Below are positions 25,284 to 37,945 of a stretch of 64,000 nucleotides of DNA, one piece after another. The stretch's first letter is position 1. Each line of letters begins with the position of its first letter. Made by a program: the position numbers and the translations under genes. The stretch comes from Odiellus spinosus (Eukaryota; Arthropoda; Arachnida; Opiliones; Phalangiidae), in the NCBI GenBank assembly GCA_963920705.1, contig CAWUCO010000206.1, positions 186,001-250,000 of the forward strand, in the 5' to 3' direction. A model generated the notes under the pieces. That model was not told the origin of the DNA and did not search any database. It was given only the letters and a program-made list of their open reading frames with translations.

Positions 25284-26600
25284 TAAATCGCTTAAAAATC
25301 AAATGTTTTCTGTCCATTTGAATCCAATAATCTTTAATTTTTAAGCGGTTTTGCTTAATTTTAACCCATTTCATATTTGTCACGTTTTGGCAATTTAGAC
25401 AAAACAAAACTCATTCGAAAGAGCAAATAATGGATAGTCTAAATAATAAGAGTTTTCAAAAATCCGTTGAAAAACAAGAAAAATATGGCCAATTCAAGAA
25501 ATCATTCAATATCAAAATAGTCAAATTTCAGATTTTAAAAATACGCTTTTTGATATTAGATGTTTTTTTGAATTGGCCATATTTTCCATGTTTTTCAACG
25601 GATTTTCCAAAACTCTTGTTTTTTAGATAAACCACTATTTGCTCTTTCGATTGGTGTTGATTTTGTCTAAATCGCTTAAAAATCAAATGTTTTGTGTCCA
25701 TTTGAATCCAATAATCTTTGATTTTTAAGCGGTTTTGCTTAATTTTAACATATTTTATATTTGTCACGTTTTGGCAATTTAGGCAAAACAAAACTCATTC
25801 GAAAGAGCAAATAATGGACAGTCTAAATAATAAGAGTTTTCAAAAATCCGTTGAAAAACGAGAAAAATATGGCCAATTCAAGAAATCATACAATATCAAA
25901 ATAGTCAAATTTCAGATTTTAAAAATACGCTTTTTGATATTAGATGTTTTTTTGAATTGGACATATTTTCCATGTTTTTCAACGGATTTTCCAAAACTCT
26001 TGTTTTTTAGATAGACCACTATTTGCTCTTTCGATTGGTGTTGATTTTGTCTAAATCGCTTAAAAATGAAATGTTTTGTGTCCATTTGAATCCAATAATC
26101 TTTAATTTTTAAGCGGTTTTGCTTAATTTTAAACCATTTTATATTTGTCACGTTTTGGCAATTTAAACAAAACAAAACTCATTCGAAAGAGCAAATAATG
26201 GACAGTCTAAATAATAAGAGTTTTCAAAAATCCGTTGAAAAACAAGAAAAATATGGCCAATTCAAGAAATCATACAATATCAAAATAGTCCAATTTCAGA
26301 TTTTAAAAATACGCTTTTTGATATTAGATGTTTTTTTGAATTGGCCATATTTTCCATGTTTTTCAACGGATTTTCCAAAACTCTTGTTTTTTAGATAAAC
26401 CACTATTTGCTCTTTCGATTGGTGTTGATTTTGTCAAAATCGCTTAAAAATCAAATGTTTTGTGTCCATTTGAATCAAATAATCTTTGATTTTTAAGCGG
26501 TTTTGCTTAATTTTAACCCATTTTATATTTGTCACGTTTTGGCAATTTAGACAAAACAAAACTCATTCGAAAGAGCAAATAATGGACAGTCTAAATAATA
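25260..26600. repeat. Segment repeated at offset 3070 (copy 1)
   Basis: Matches about 28330-29670. Both contain the TTTTCTGTCC plus CCCATTTCATATTTG monomer, the AACATATTTTATATTTG monomer and then m5/m6-like units. The match ends where one copy reads CTAAATAATAAG and the other CTAAATAAAAAG. Confidence 0.72.
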
Positions 26601-26984
26601 AGAGTTTTCAAAAATCCGTTGAAAAACAAGAAAAATATGGCCAATTCAAGAAATCATACAATATCAAAATAGTCAAATTTCAGATTTTAAAAATACGCTT
26701 TTTGATATTAGATGTTTTTTTGAATTGGACATATTTTCCATGTTTTTCAACGGATATTCCAAAACTCTTGTTTTTTAGATAGACCACTATTTGCTCTTTC
26801 GATTGGTGTTGATTTTGTCTAAATCGCTTAAAAATCAAATGTTTTATGTCCATTTGAATCCAATAATCTTTGATTTTTAAGCGGTTTTGCTTAATTTTAA
26901 CCCATTTTATATTTGTCACGTTTTGGCAATTTAGACAAAACAAAACTCATTCGAAAGAGCAAATAATGGACAGTCTAAATAAAA

Positions 26985-28640
26985 AGAGTTTTCAAAAATC
27001 CGTTGAAAAACAAGAAAAATATGGCCAATTCAAGAAATCATTCAATATCAAAATAGTCAAATTTCAGATTTTAAAAATACGCTTTTTGATATTAGATGTT
27101 TTTTTGAATATGCCATATTTTCCATGTTTTTCAACGGATTTTCCAAAACTCTTGTTTTTTAGATAAACCACTATTTGCTCTTTTGATTGGTGTTAATTTT
27201 GTCTAAATCGCTTAAAAATCAAATGTTTTGTGTCCATTTGAATCCAATAATCTTTGATTTTTAAGCGGTTTTGCTTAATTTTAACCCATTTTATATTTGT
27301 CACGCTTTGGCAATTTAGACAAAACAAAACTCATTCGAAAGAGCAAATAATGGACAGTCTAAATAATAAGAGTTTTAAAAATCCGTTGAAAAACAAGAAA
27401 AATATGGCCAATTCAAGAAATCATACAATATCAAAATAGTCCAATTTCAGATTTTAAAAATACGCTTTTTGATATTAGATGTTTTTTTGAATTGGCCATA
27501 TTTTCCATATTTTTCAACGGATTTTCCAAAACTCTTGTTTTTTAGATAAACCACTATTTGCTCTTTCGATTGGTGTTGATTTTGTCTAAATCGCTTAAAA
27601 ATCAAATGTTTTCTGTCCATTTGAATCCAATAATCTTTAATTTTTAAGCGGTTTTGCTTAATTTTAACCCATTTCATATTTGTCACGTTTTGGCAATTTA
27701 GACAAAACAAAACTCATTCGAAAGAGCAAATAATGGACAGTCTAAATAATAAGAGTTTTCAAAAATCCGTTGAAAAACAAGAAAAATATGGCCAATTCAA
27801 GAAATCATTCAATATCAAAATAGTCAAATTTCAGATTTTAAAAATACGCTTTTTGATATTAGATGTTTTTTTGAATATGCCATATTTTCCATGTTTTTCA
27901 ACGGATTTTCCAAAACTCTTGTTTTTTAGATAAACCACTATTTGCTCTTTTGATTGGTGTTAATTTTGTCTAAATCGCTTAAAAATCAAATGTTTTGTGT
28001 CCATTTGAATCCAATAATCTTTGATTTTTAAGCGGTTTTGCTTAATTTTAACCCATTTTATATTTGTCACGCTTTGGCAATTTAGACAAAACAAAACTCA
28101 TTCGAAAGAGCAAATAATGGACAGTCTAAATAATAAGAGTTTTAAAAATCCGTTGAAAAACAAGAAAAATATGGCCAATTCAAGAAATCATACAATATCA
28201 AAATAGTCCAATTTCAGATTTTAAAAATACGCTTTTTGATATTAGATGTTTTTTTGAATTGGCCATATTTTCCATATTTTTCAACGGATTTTCCAAAACT
28301 CTTGTTTTTTAGATAAACCACTATTTGCTCTTTCGATTGGTGTTGATTTTGTCTAAATCGCTTAAAAATCAAATGTTTTCTGTCCATTTGAATCCAATAA
28401 TCTTTAATTTTTAAGCGGTTTTGCTTAATTTTAACCCATTTCATATTTGTCACGTTTTGGCAATTTAGACAAAACAAAACTCATTCGAAAGAGCAAATAA
28501 TGGACAGTCTAAATAATAAGAGTTTTCAAAAATCCGTTGAAAAACAAGAAAAATATGGCCAATTCAAGAAATCATTCAATATCAAAATAGTCAAATTTCA
28601 GATTTTAAAAATACGCTTTTTGATATTAGATGTTTTTTTG
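26985..28640. repeat. 2-monomer tandem duplication (offset 767)
   Basis: The pair containing GAATATGCCATATTTTCC followed by GTCACGCTTTGG and TTTTCCATATTTTTC repeats at 767 bp (27254 and 28021 monomers). GAATATGCC appears at about 27107 and 27873, and TTTTCTGTCC at about 27609 and 28376. Confidence 0.78.
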
Positions 28641-30325
28641 AATTGGCCATATTTTCCATGTTTTTCAACGGATTTTCCAAAACTCTTGTTTTTTAGATAA
28701 ACCACTATTTGCTCTTTCGATTGGTGTTGATTTTGTCTAAATCGCTTAAAAATCAAATGTTTTGTGTCCATTTGAATCCAATAATCTTTGATTTTTAAGC
28801 GGTTTTGCTTAATTTTAACATATTTTATATTTGTCACGTTTTGGCAATTTAGGCAAAACAAAACTCATTCGAAAGAGCAAATAATGGACAGTCTAAATAA
28901 TAAGAGTTTTCAAAAATCCGTTGAAAAACGAGAAAAATATGGCCAATTCAAGAAATCATACAATATCAAAATAGTCAAATTTCAGATTTTAAAAATACGC
29001 TTTTTGATATTAGATGTTTTTTTGAATTGGACATATTTTCCATGTTTTTCAACGGATTTTCCAAAACTCTTGTTTTTTAGATAGACCACTATTTGCTCTT
29101 TCGATTGGTGTTGATTTTGTCTAAATCGCTTAAAAATGAAATGTTTTGTGTCCATTTGAATCCAATAATCTTTAATTTTTAAGCGGTTTTGCTTAATTTT
29201 AAACCATTTTATATTTGTCACGTTTTGGCAATTTAAACAAAACAAAACTCATTCGAAAGAGCAAATAATGGACAGTCTAAATAATAAGAGTTTTCAAAAA
29301 TCCGTTGAAAAACAAGAAAAATATGGCCAATTCAAGAAATCATACAATATCAAAATAGTCCAATTTCAGATTTTAAAAATACGCTTTTTGATATTAGATG
29401 TTTTTTTGAATTGGCCATATTTTCCATGTTTTTCAACGGATTTTCCAAAACTCTTGTTTTTTAGATAAACCACTATTTGCTCTTTCGATTGGTGTTGATT
29501 TTGTCAAAATCGCTTAAAAATCAAATGTTTTGTGTCCATTTGAATCAAATAATCTTTGATTTTTAAGCGGTTTTGCTTAATTTTAACCCATTTTATATTT
29601 GTCACGTTTTGGCAATTTAGACAAAACAAAACTCATTCGAAAGAGCAAATAATGGACAGTCTAAATAAAAAGAGTTTTCAAAAATCCGTTGAAAAACAAG
29701 AAAAATATGGCCAATTCAAGAAATCATTCAATATCAAAATAGTCAAATTTCAGATTTTAAAAATACGCTTTTTGATATTAGATGTTTTTTTGAATTGGCC
29801 ATATTTTCCATGTTTTTCAACGGATTTTCCAAAACTCTTGTTTTTTAGATAGACCACTATTTGCTCTTTCGATTGGTGTTGATTTTGTCTAAATCGCTTA
29901 AAAATCAAATGTTTTCTGTCCATTTGAATCCAATAATCTTTAATTTTTAAGCGGTTTTGCTTAATTTTAACCCATTTCATATTTGTCACGTTTTGGCAAT
30001 TTAGACAAAACAAAACTCATTCGAAAGAGCAAATAATGGACAGTCTAAATAATAAGAGTTTTCAAAAATCCGTTGAAAAACAAGAAAAATATGGCCAATT
30101 CAAGAAATCATTCAATATCAAAATAGTCAAATTTCAGATTTTAAAAATACGCTTTTTGATATTAGATGTTTTTTTGAATTGGCCATATTTTCCATGTTTT
30201 TCAACGGATTTTCCAAAACTCTTGTTTTTTAGATAAACCACTATTTGCTCTTTCGATTGGTGTTAATTTTGTCTAAATCGCTTAAAAATCAAATGTTTTG
30301 TGTCCATTTGAATCCAATAATCTTT
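27970..30325. repeat. Segment repeated at offset 4222 (copy 1 of second 11-mer pair)
   Basis: Matches about 32192-34547 with monomer landmarks 28021/32243, 28500/32722, 28788/33010, 29268/33490, 29556/33778 and 30036/34258, all 4222 apart. The right end is sharp: A at 30326 against G at 34548. Confidence 0.8.
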
Positions 30326-32490
30326 AATTTTTAAGCGGTTTTGCTTAATTTTAAACCATTTTATATTTGTCACGTTTTGGCAATTTAGACAAAACAAAAC
30401 TCATTCGAAAGAGCAAATAATGGACAGTCTAAATAATAAGAGTTTTCAAAAATCCGTTGAAAAACAAGAAAAATATGGCCAATTCAAGAAATCATTCAAT
30501 ATCAAAATAGTCAAATTTCAGATTTTAAAAATACGCTTTTTGATATTAGATGTTTTTTTGAATTGGACATATTTTCCATGTTTTTCAACGGATTTTCCAA
30601 AACTCTTGTTTTTTAGATGGACCACTATTTGCTCTTTAGATTGGTGTTGATTTTGTCTAAATCGCTTAAAAATCAAATGTTTTGTGTCCATTTGAATCCA
30701 ATAATCTTTGATTTTTAAGCGGTTTTGCTTAATTTTAACCCATTTTATATTTGTCACGCTTTGGCAATTTAGACAAAACAAAACTCATTCGAAAGAGCAA
30801 ATAATGGACAGTCTAAATAATAAGAGTTTTAAAAATCCGTTGAAAAACAAGAAAAATATGGCCAATTCAAGAAATCATACAATATCAAAATAGTCCAATT
30901 TCAGATTTTAAAAATACGCTTTTTGATATTAGATGTTTTTTTGAATTGGCCATATTTTCCATGTTTTTCAACGGATTTTCCAAAACTCTTGTTTTTTAGA
31001 TAAACCACTATTTGCTCTTTCGATTGGTGTTGATTTTGTCAAAATCGCTTAAAAATCAAATGTTTTGTGTCCATTTGAATCAAATAATCTTTGATTTTTA
31101 AGCGGTTTTGCTTAATTTTAACCCATTTTATATTTGTCACGTTTTGGCAATTTAGACAAAACAAAACTCATTCGAAAGAGCAAATAATGGACAGTCTAAA
31201 TAAAAAGAGTTTTCAAAAATCCGTTGAAAAACAAGAAAAATATGGCCAATTCAAGAAATCATTCAATATCAAAATAGTCAAATTTCAGATTTTAAAAATA
31301 CGCTTTTTGATATTAGATGTTTTTTTGAATTGGCCATATTTTCCATGTTTTTCAACGGATTTTCCAAAACTCTTGTTTTTTAGATAGACCACTATTTGCT
31401 CTTTCGATTGGTGTTGATTTTGTCTAAATCGCTTAAAAATCAAATGTTTTCTGTCCATTTGAATCCAATAATCTTTAATTTTTAAGCGGTTTTGCTTAAT
31501 TTTAACCCATTTCATATTTGTCACGTTTTGGCAATTTAGACAAAACAAAACTCATTCGAAAGAGCAAATAATGGACAGTCTAAATAATAAGAGTTTTCAA
31601 AAATCCGTTGAAAAACAAGAAAAATATGGCCAATTCAAGAAATCATTCAATATCAAAATAGTCAAATTTCAGATTTTAAAAATACGCTTTTTGATATTAG
31701 ATGTTTTTTTGAATTGGCCATATTTTCCATGTTTTTCAACGGATTTTCCAAAACTCTTGTTTTTTAGATAAACCACTATTTGCTCTTTCGATTGGTGTTA
31801 ATTTTGTCTAAATCGCTTAAAAATCAAATGTTTTGTGTCCATTTGAATCCAATAATCTTTAATTTTTAAGCGGTTTTGCTTAATTTTAAACCATTTTATA
31901 TTTGTCACGTTTTGGCAATTTAGACAAAACAAAACTCATTCGAAAGAGCAAATAATGGACAGTCTAAATAATAAGAGTTTTCAAAAATCCGTTGAAAAAC
32001 AAGAAAAATATGGCCAATTCAAGAAATCATTCAATATCAAAATAGTCAAATTTCAGATTTTAAAAATACGCTTTTTGATATTAGATGTTTTTTTGAATTG
32101 GACATATTTTCCATGTTTTTCAACGGATTTTCCAAAACTCTTGTTTTTTAGATGGACCACTATTTGCTCTTTAGATTGGTGTTGATTTTGTCTAAATCGC
32201 TTAAAAATCAAATGTTTTGTGTCCATTTGAATCCAATAATCTTTGATTTTTAAGCGGTTTTGCTTAATTTTAACCCATTTTATATTTGTCACGCTTTGGC
32301 AATTTAGACAAAACAAAACTCATTCGAAAGAGCAAATAATGGACAGTCTAAATAATAAGAGTTTTAAAAATCCGTTGAAAAACAAGAAAAATATGGCCAA
32401 TTCAAGAAATCATACAATATCAAAATAGTCCAATTTCAGATTTTAAAAATACGCTTTTTGATATTAGATGTTTTTTTGAATTGGCCATAT
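29310..32490. repeat. 4-monomer tandem duplication (offset 1535)
   Basis: About 29310-30955 repeats at about 30845-32490. Landmarks 29556/31091, 30036/31571, 30420/31955 and 30708/32243 are all 1535 apart. The copy ends at CCATGTTTTT versus CCATATTTTT. It lies inside the interval between the two 4222-offset segments, so the 1535 event helped create that spacing. Confidence 0.8.
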
Positions 32491-34547
32491 TTTCCATATT
32501 TTTCAACGGATTTTCCAAAACTCTTGTTTTTTAGATAAACCACTATTTGCTCTTTCGATTGGTGTTGATTTTGTCTAAATCGCTTAAAAATCAAATGTTT
32601 TCTGTCCATTTGAATCCAATAATCTTTAATTTTTAAGCGGTTTTGCTTAATTTTAACCCATTTCATATTTGTCACGTTTTGGCAATTTAGACAAAACAAA
32701 ACTCATTCGAAAGAGCAAATAATGGACAGTCTAAATAATAAGAGTTTTCAAAAATCCGTTGAAAAACAAGAAAAATATGGCCAATTCAAGAAATCATTCA
32801 ATATCAAAATAGTCAAATTTCAGATTTTAAAAATACGCTTTTTGATATTAGATGTTTTTTTGAATTGGCCATATTTTCCATGTTTTTCAACGGATTTTCC
32901 AAAACTCTTGTTTTTTAGATAAACCACTATTTGCTCTTTCGATTGGTGTTGATTTTGTCTAAATCGCTTAAAAATCAAATGTTTTGTGTCCATTTGAATC
33001 CAATAATCTTTGATTTTTAAGCGGTTTTGCTTAATTTTAACATATTTTATATTTGTCACGTTTTGGCAATTTAGGCAAAACAAAACTCATTCGAAAGAGC
33101 AAATAATGGACAGTCTAAATAATAAGAGTTTTCAAAAATCCGTTGAAAAACGAGAAAAATATGGCCAATTCAAGAAATCATACAATATCAAAATAGTCAA
33201 ATTTCAGATTTTAAAAATACGCTTTTTGATATTAGATGTTTTTTTGAATTGGACATATTTTCCATGTTTTTCAACGGATTTTCCAAAACTCTTGTTTTTT
33301 AGATAGACCACTATTTGCTCTTTCGATTGGTGTTGATTTTGTCTAAATCGCTTAAAAATGAAATGTTTTGTGTCCATTTGAATCCAATAATCTTTAATTT
33401 TTAAGCGGTTTTGCTTAATTTTAAACCATTTTATATTTGTCACGTTTTGGCAATTTAAACAAAACAAAACTCATTCGAAAGAGCAAATAATGGACAGTCT
33501 AAATAATAAGAGTTTTCAAAAATCCGTTGAAAAACAAGAAAAATATGGCCAATTCAAGAAATCATACAATATCAAAATAGTCCAATTTCAGATTTTAAAA
33601 ATACGCTTTTTGATATTAGATGTTTTTTTGAATTGGCCATATTTTCCATGTTTTTCAACGGATTTTCCAAAACTCTTGTTTTTTAGATAAACCACTATTT
33701 GCTCTTTCGATTGGTGTTGATTTTGTCAAAATCGCTTAAAAATCAAATGTTTTGTGTCCATTTGAATCAAATAATCTTTGATTTTTAAGCGGTTTTGCTT
33801 AATTTTAACCCATTTTATATTTGTCACGTTTTGGCAATTTAGACAAAACAAAACTCATTCGAAAGAGCAAATAATGGACAGTCTAAATAAAAAGAGTTTT
33901 CAAAAATCCGTTGAAAAACAAGAAAAATATGGCCAATTCAAGAAATCATTCAATATCAAAATAGTCAAATTTCAGATTTTAAAAATACGCTTTTTGATAT
34001 TAGATGTTTTTTTGAATTGGCCATATTTTCCATGTTTTTCAACGGATTTTCCAAAACTCTTGTTTTTTAGATAGACCACTATTTGCTCTTTCGATTGGTG
34101 TTGATTTTGTCTAAATCGCTTAAAAATCAAATGTTTTCTGTCCATTTGAATCCAATAATCTTTAATTTTTAAGCGGTTTTGCTTAATTTTAACCCATTTC
34201 ATATTTGTCACGTTTTGGCAATTTAGACAAAACAAAACTCATTCGAAAGAGCAAATAATGGACAGTCTAAATAATAAGAGTTTTCAAAAATCCGTTGAAA
34301 AACAAGAAAAATATGGCCAATTCAAGAAATCATTCAATATCAAAATAGTCAAATTTCAGATTTTAAAAATACGCTTTTTGATATTAGATGTTTTTTTGAA
34401 TTGGCCATATTTTCCATGTTTTTCAACGGATTTTCCAAAACTCTTGTTTTTTAGATAAACCACTATTTGCTCTTTCGATTGGTGTTAATTTTGTCTAAAT
34501 CGCTTAAAAATCAAATGTTTTGTGTCCATTTGAATCCAATAATCTTT
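32192..34547. repeat. Segment repeated at offset 4222 (copy 2 of second 11-mer pair)
   Basis: Partner of 27970-30325. It carries the same succession of m4-like, TTTTCTGTCC, AACATATTTTATATTTG, GAAAAACGAG and CTAAATAAAAAG monomers. Confidence 0.8.
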
Positions 34548-34930
34548 GATTTTTAAGCGGTTTTGCTTAATTTTAACCCATTTTATATTTGTCACGTTTT
34601 GGCAATTTAGACAAAACAAAACTCATTCGAAAGAGCAAATAATGGACAGTCTAAATAATAAGAGTTTTCAAAAATCCGTTGAAAAACAAGAAAAATATGG
34701 CCAATTCAAGAAATCATACAATATCAAAATAGTCAAATTTCAGATTTTAAAAATACGCTTTTTGATATTAAATGTTTTTTTGAATTGGACATATTTTCCA
34801 TGTTTTTCAACGGATTTTCCAAAACTCTTGTTTTTTTAGATAGACCACTATTTGCTCTTTCGATTGGTGTTGATTTTGTCTAAATCGCTTAAATATCAAA
34901 TGTTTTGTGTCCATTTGAATCCAATAATCT
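34258..34930. repeat. Family 1 monomers repeated at 37707 and 38380
   Basis: The monomers at 34258 and 34546 recur at 37707 and 37995 (offset 3449), and the second recurs again at 38380 (385 bp later). Shared marks are GATATTAAATGTTTTTTTG, the extra T in CTTGTTTTTTTAG and CGCTTAAATATC. The GGCACTTTAG form follows at 34986 and 38820. Confidence 0.8.
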
Positions 34931-35208
34931 TTGATTTTTAAGCGGTTTTGCTTAATTTTAACCCATTTTATATTTGTCACGTTTTGGCACTTTAGACAAA
35001 ACAAAACTCATTCGAAAGAGCAAATAATGGACAGTCTAAATAATAAGAGTTTTCAAAAATCCGTTGAAAAACAAGAAAAATATGGCCAATTCAAAAAATC
35101 ATACAATATCAAAATAGTCAAATTTCAGATTTTAAAAATACGCTTTTTGATATTAGATGTTTTTTTGAATTGGCCATATTTTCCATGTTTTTCAACGGAT
35201 TTTCCAAA

Positions 35209-35470
35209 AGTCTTGTTTTTTAGATAGACCAATGTTTGATCTTTCGAGTGGTGTTAATTTTGTCTAGATCGCTTAAAAATCAAATGTTTTGTGTCCATTT
35301 GAATCCAATAATCTTGGATTTTTAAGCGTTTTTGCTTAATTTTAACTCATTTTATATTTGTCACGTTTTGGCAATTTAGAAAAAACCAAAGTCGTTCGAA
35401 AGAGCAATTAATGGACAGTCTAAATAATAAGAGTTTTCAAAAATTCGTTGAAAAACAAGAAAAATATGGC
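35209..35470. repeat. First family 2 patch inside family 1
   Basis: From AAGTCTTG at 35209 the marks switch to family 2: CCAATGTTTGATC, GAGTGGTGTTAATTTT, TCTTGGATTTTTAAGCGTTT, AAACCAAAGTCGTTCG and GAGCAATTAATGG. By about 35520 the sequence is family 1 again (TACGCTTTTTGATATTAG, GAATTGGCC). The patch matches 36358-36619 at an offset of 1149, including the rare AAAAGTCTTG, so it was probably copied from there or the reverse. Confidence 0.8.
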
Positions 35471-37945
35471 CAATTCAAAAAATCATACAATATCAAAATA
35501 GTCAAATTTCAGATTTTAAAAATACGCTTTTTGATATTAGATGTTTTTTTGAATTGGCCATATTTTCCATGTTTTTCAACGGATTTTCCAAAACTCTGGT
35601 TTTTTAGATAGACCACTATTTGCTCTTTCGATTGGTGTTGATTTTGTCTAAATCGCCTAAAAATCAAATGTTTTGTGTCCATTTGAATCCAATAATCTTT
35701 GATTTTTAAGCGGTTTTGCTTAATTTTAACCCATTTTATATTTGTCACGTTTTAGCAATTTAGACAAAACAAAACTCATTCGAAAGAGCAAATAATGGAC
35801 AGTCTAAATAATAAGAGTTTTCAAAAATCCGTTGAAAAACAAGAAAAATATGGCCATTTCAAGAAATCATACAATATCAAAATAGTCAAATTTCTGATAT
35901 TAAAAATTCGCTTTTTGATATTTGATGTTTTTTGAATTGGCCATATTTTCCATGTTTTTCAACGGATATTCCAAAACTCTTGTTTTTTAGATAGACCAAT
36001 AGTTGCTCTTTCGAGTGGTGTTAATTTTTGTCTAAATCACTTAAAAATCAAAAGTTTTGCGTCCATTTGAATCAAATAATATTGGATTTTTAAGCGTTTT
36101 TGCTTAATTTTAACCAATTTTATATTTGTCACGTTTTGGAAATTTAGACAAAACCAAAGTCATTCGAAAGAGCAATTAATGGACAGTCTCTAAATAATAA
36201 ATTTTTCAAAAATCCGTTAAAAAACAAGAAAAATATGGTAATTCAAGAAATCATACAATATCAAAATAGTCAAATTTCAGATTTTAAAAATTGGCTTTTT
36301 TTATTAGATGTTTTTGAATTTTCTATATTTTCCATGTTTTTCAACGGATTTTCCAAAAGTCTTGTTTTTTAGATAGACCAATGTTTGATCTTTCGAGTGG
36401 TGTTAATTTTGTCTAGATCGCTTAAAAATCAAATGTTTTGTGTCCATTTGAATCCAATAATCTTGGATTTTTAAGCGTTTTTGCTTAATTTTAACTCATT
36501 TTATATTTGTCACGTTTTGGCAATTTAGAAAAAACCAAAGTCGTTCGAAAGAGCAATTAATGGACAGTCTAAATAATAAGAGTTTTCAAAAATTCGTTGA
36601 AAAACAAGAAAAATATGGCCAATTCAATTAATCATACAATATTAAAATAGTCAAATTTCAGATTTTAAAAATTCGCTTTTTGATATTAGATGTTTTTTGA
36701 ATTGGTCATATTTTACATGTTTTTCAACGGATTTTCCAAAACTCTTGTTTTTTTGATAGACCAATATTTGCTCTTTCGAGTGGTGTTAATTTTGTCTAAA
36801 TCGCTTAAAAATCAAAAGTTTTGTGTCCATTTGAATCCAATAATCTTGGATTTTTAAGCGTTTTTGCTTAATTTTAACCAATTTTATATTTGTCACGTTT
36901 TGGCAATTTAGACAAAACCAAAGTCATTCGAAAGACCAATTAATGGACAGTCTAAATAATAAGAGTTTTCAAAAATCCGTTAAAAAACAAGAAAAATATG
37001 GCCAATTCAAGAAATCATACAATATCAAAATATTCAAATTTCTGATTTTAAAAATTGGCTTTTTTTATTAGATTTTTTTGAATTTTCTATATTTTCCATG
37101 TTTTTCAACGGGTTTTCCAAAACTCTTGTTTTTTAGATAGACCAATATTTGGTCTTTCGAGTGGTGTTAATTTTGTCTAGATCGCTTAAAAATCAAATGT
37201 TTTGTGTCCATTTGAATCCAATAATCTTGGATTATTAAGCGTTTTTGCTTTATTTTAACCCATTTTATATTTGTCACGTTTTGGCAATTTAGACAAAACC
37301 AAAGTCATTCGAAAGAGCAATTAATGGACAGTCTAAATAATAAGAGTTTTCAAAAATCCGTTGAAAAACAAGAAAAATATGGCCAATTCAAGAAATCATA
37401 CAATATCAAAATAGTCAAATTTCAGATTTTAAAAATTCGCTTTTTGATATTAGATGTTTTTTGAATTGGCTATATTTTCCATGTTTTTCCACGGATTTTA
37501 CAAAACTCTTGTTTTTTAGATAGACCACTATCTGCTCTTTCGATTGGTGTTGATTTTGTCTAAATCGCTTAAAAATCAAATGTTTTCTGTCCATTTGAAT
37601 CCAATAATCTTTAATTTTTAAGCGGTTTTGCTTAATTTTAACCCATTTCATATTTGTCACGTTTTGGCAATTTAGACAAAACAAAACTCATTCGAAAGAG
37701 CAAATAATGGACAGTCTAAATAATAAGAGTTTTCAAAAATCCGTTGAAAAACAAGAAAAATATGGCCAATTCAAGAAATCATTCAATATCAAAATAGTCA
37801 AATTTCAGATTTTAAAAATACGCTTTTTGATATTAGATGTTTTTTTGAATTGGCCATATTTTCCATGTTTTTCAACGGATTTTCCAAAACTCTTGTTTTT
37901 TAGATAAACCACTATTTGCTCTTTCGATTGGTGTTAATTTTGTCT
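35470..37945. repeat. ~3.45-kb segment, copy 1 (offset 3450-3452)
   Basis: Matches about 38920-41395. Landmarks: CTCTGGTTTTTTAG near 35597/39047, CAGTCTCTAAATAATAA near 36185/39635, ATGTTTGATC at 36381/39833, and the family 1 monomers at 37415/40867 and 37707/41159. The segment holds both a family 2 stretch and family 1 monomers, so the mosaic already existed when it was copied. Confidence 0.8.
35985..37519. repeat. Family 2 block
   Basis: Four monomers with family 2 marks: AAACCAAAGTCATTCG, GCAATTAATGG, CCAATATTTG, GAGTGGTGTTAATTTT and AAGCGTTTTTGC. Two central forms alternate: a long one (TTCGCTTTTTGATATTAG then GAATTGG) and a short one (TTGGCTTTTTTTATTAG then GAATTTTCTATA), in which the dyad A right arm is degraded. 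It returns to family 1 at CCACTATCTGCTC. Confidence 0.85.

Larger units (their letters stand above)
1..35208. repeat. Family 1 block (384-bp monomers)
   Basis: About 92 consecutive monomers carry family 1 marks: AAAACTCATTCG, GCAAATAATGG, CCACTATTTGCTC, GATTGGTGTTGATTTT and AAGCGGTTTTGC. Monomer length is mostly 384, with 382 and 385 variants. From about 7.8 kb onward monomers are highly homogenised. The first 6 kb are more varied, with local forms such as GAAAGTGCAAAT at about 3537, 4695 and 5077, or GTCTAAAACGC at about 3781, 5321 and 5714. The block ends where CCAATGTTTGATC and GAGTGGTGTTAATTTT first appear. Confidence 0.9.
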
